Shown: piece by piece, positions 63,309 through 64,000 of the stretch | Numbering within the stretch: the stretch's first letter is position 1 | Layout: each line of letters begins with the position of its first letter | Assembly (NCBI RefSeq): GCF_002159975.1 | Contig: NZ_NFJR01000006.1 | Location: 124,001 to 188,000, forward strand | DNA from: Barnesiella sp. An22 | GTDB taxonomy: Bacteria; Bacteroidota; Bacteroidia; Bacteroidales; Barnesiellaceae | Length of the DNA: 64,000 nt | Direction of reading: 5' to 3' | Program-made: the position numbers and the translations under genes | Notes under the pieces: generated by a model | The model's database searches: none | Seen by the model: the letters and a program-made list of their open reading frames with translations, nothing else | What the model was told of the DNA's origin: nothing

Positions 63309-63562
63309 TGGTGTTATTCTGAATGTTGCACAAAGTTATAATAAATCGCAAAAACTCCGATAACGACACACTATATTTTTGCAGAATTACCGTTTGCATC
63401 GCCTCTTGACCTGCCAAAATATTTCTTAGCCCGTTTTTTTCGCATGTTTTCGAAGTAGACAGAATATGCTTCAATATAAAAAATCAAGCAAACTAGCTCT
63501 TCCTCTTTCGACTTTCGCTCTCTTTATAGATGATAAGATGCAGTTCGGCATAAATCAAAAAC

Positions 63563-63611
63563 GAAAACTTCGTTTTCTTTTTGTCTCTGCTCTCACCTTT
63601 CACTATCTTTG
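63563..63611 (+). promoter_or_regulatory. Consensus promoter with palindrome upstream of nnr (same cassette as at obg)
   Basis: A palindrome GAAAAC-TTC-GTTTTC (63563-63577) is followed by TTTG (63580-63583), exactly 20 bases, and TATCTTTG (63604-63611). Sequence around it is clearly related, on the opposite strand, to the 83-base units at 59455-59620. Confidence 0.8.
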
Positions 63612-63656
63612 TAAGACTCCTCCCGGCCCTGTAGCCGAGGGTAAAACCTGTACGAC

Positions 63657-64000
63657 ATGAAACTATTTACGACCCAATCGACCAAGTTGCTCGACCAACT
63701 TACTTTAGAATACGAGCCTATCGACTCGATCGACCTGATGGAGCGGGCAGCCGAAGCTCTCACCGAAGAGATCAGTAAAACCGTATCGCCCGACCGCCGC
63801 CTCTATATCTTTGCCGGCCCCGGCAACAACGGGGGCGATGCACTGGCTACGGCTCGCCTGCTGCTGGGATTGGGCTATCAACCGGCCGTCTATCTGTTCA
63901 ATACCATGCCCAGCCATCGCCTGTCGACCGACTGCGCGCGCAACTGCGACCGATTGAGGGCTACCGGCATCACCCAGTTCTACGAAATCACCAACCAGTT
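63657..64000 (+). CDS. nnr: NAD(P)H-hydrate epimerase/dehydratase, N-terminal part (cut by window edge)
   Basis: Starts at ATG 63657 (MKLFTTQSTKLLDQ) and is open to the window end, 114 codons. The YjeF N-terminal epimerase domain shows IDSIDLMERAAEALTEE and the nucleotide-binding FAGPGNNGGDALATARLL (about 52-69). In most bacteria this domain is fused to an ADP-dependent (S)-NAD(P)H-hydrate dehydratase; whether that holds here is beyond the edge. It repairs damaged NADH and NADPH. The promoter cassette is 46 bases upstream. Confidence 0.9.
   Translation, partial: MKLFTTQSTKLLDQLTLEYEPIDSIDLMERAAEALTEEISKTVSPDRRLYIFAGPGNNGGDALATARLLLGLGYQPAVYLFNTMPSHRLSTDCARNCDRLRATGITQFYEITNQ

Noticed and set aside
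63466-63660. Open frame of 64 codons before nnr
   Set aside because: It runs through the promoter palindrome, TTTG and TATCTTTG boxes and has no similarity to anything I know.

Overview
The window looks like a chromosomal segment from a gut-type member of the Bacteroidales. The evidence is a SusC/SusD pair, many secreted proteins ending in type IX secretion (T9SS) sorting tails, DUF4492-cydA-cydB, promoters of the Bacteroidetes form TTTG-N20-TAnnTTTG, and almost no Shine-Dalgarno sequences. The GC-rich coding sequence and gene content remind me of Barnesiella or a relative, but that is a guess. There are no rRNA genes, phage, transposases or CRISPR arrays. I read about 41 protein genes (two cut by the window edges), two truncated remnants, one true tRNA and two tRNA-like copies.

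Layout. 1-1,440: the start of a membrane protein, an array of REP-like palindromes, then tRNA-Met with two D-arm-less tRNA-like copies and a tiny GIY-YIG nuclease gene wedged between them. 1.5-5.6 kb: hisS coupled to a Ca2+-type P-ATPase. 6-12 kb: a three-gene cell-envelope operon (DUF3575 protein, carboxypeptidase-regulatory/OmpA-like protein, and a protein made of six tandem beta-barrel-like repeats). 12.2-18 kb: a YugP-type membrane protease, then a giant acyl-CoA dehydratase activase with a TetR regulator and a palindromic operator at its promoter. 18-30.8 kb: a vitamin B12 region with two cobalamin riboswitches, both on the minus strand. One leads btuB, btuG and a lipoprotein. The other leads a BspA-like leucine-rich protein, a beta-propeller protein and a DUF4465 protein, followed by a truncated copy of the last. 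31-35.3 kb: cytochrome bd oxidase, a YigZ protein and a maltose acetyltransferase. 35.4-36.1 kb: a YjjG-type nucleotidase.

36.3-53.5 kb is, to me, the most interesting locus. SusC and SusD are followed on the same strand by a beta-helix protein, two phosphodiester glycosidases (NAGPA family) and an endonuclease/exonuclease/phosphatase-beta-helix fusion. They are preceded on the same strand by glpT and glpD, with a divergent DeoR-family regulator beyond. Phosphodiester-cleaving surface enzymes next to glycerol-3-phosphate import and oxidation suggest a polysaccharide-utilization-like locus for glycerophosphate-containing glycans such as teichoic acids (inference).

53.6-64 kb: a truncated T9SS cargo protein, a secreted NUC1-type nuclease lipoprotein, obg-pgeF under a duplicated promoter cassette, a second BspA-like protein with an operator-like palindrome, hpt-adk, and the start of nnr under another copy of the same promoter cassette.
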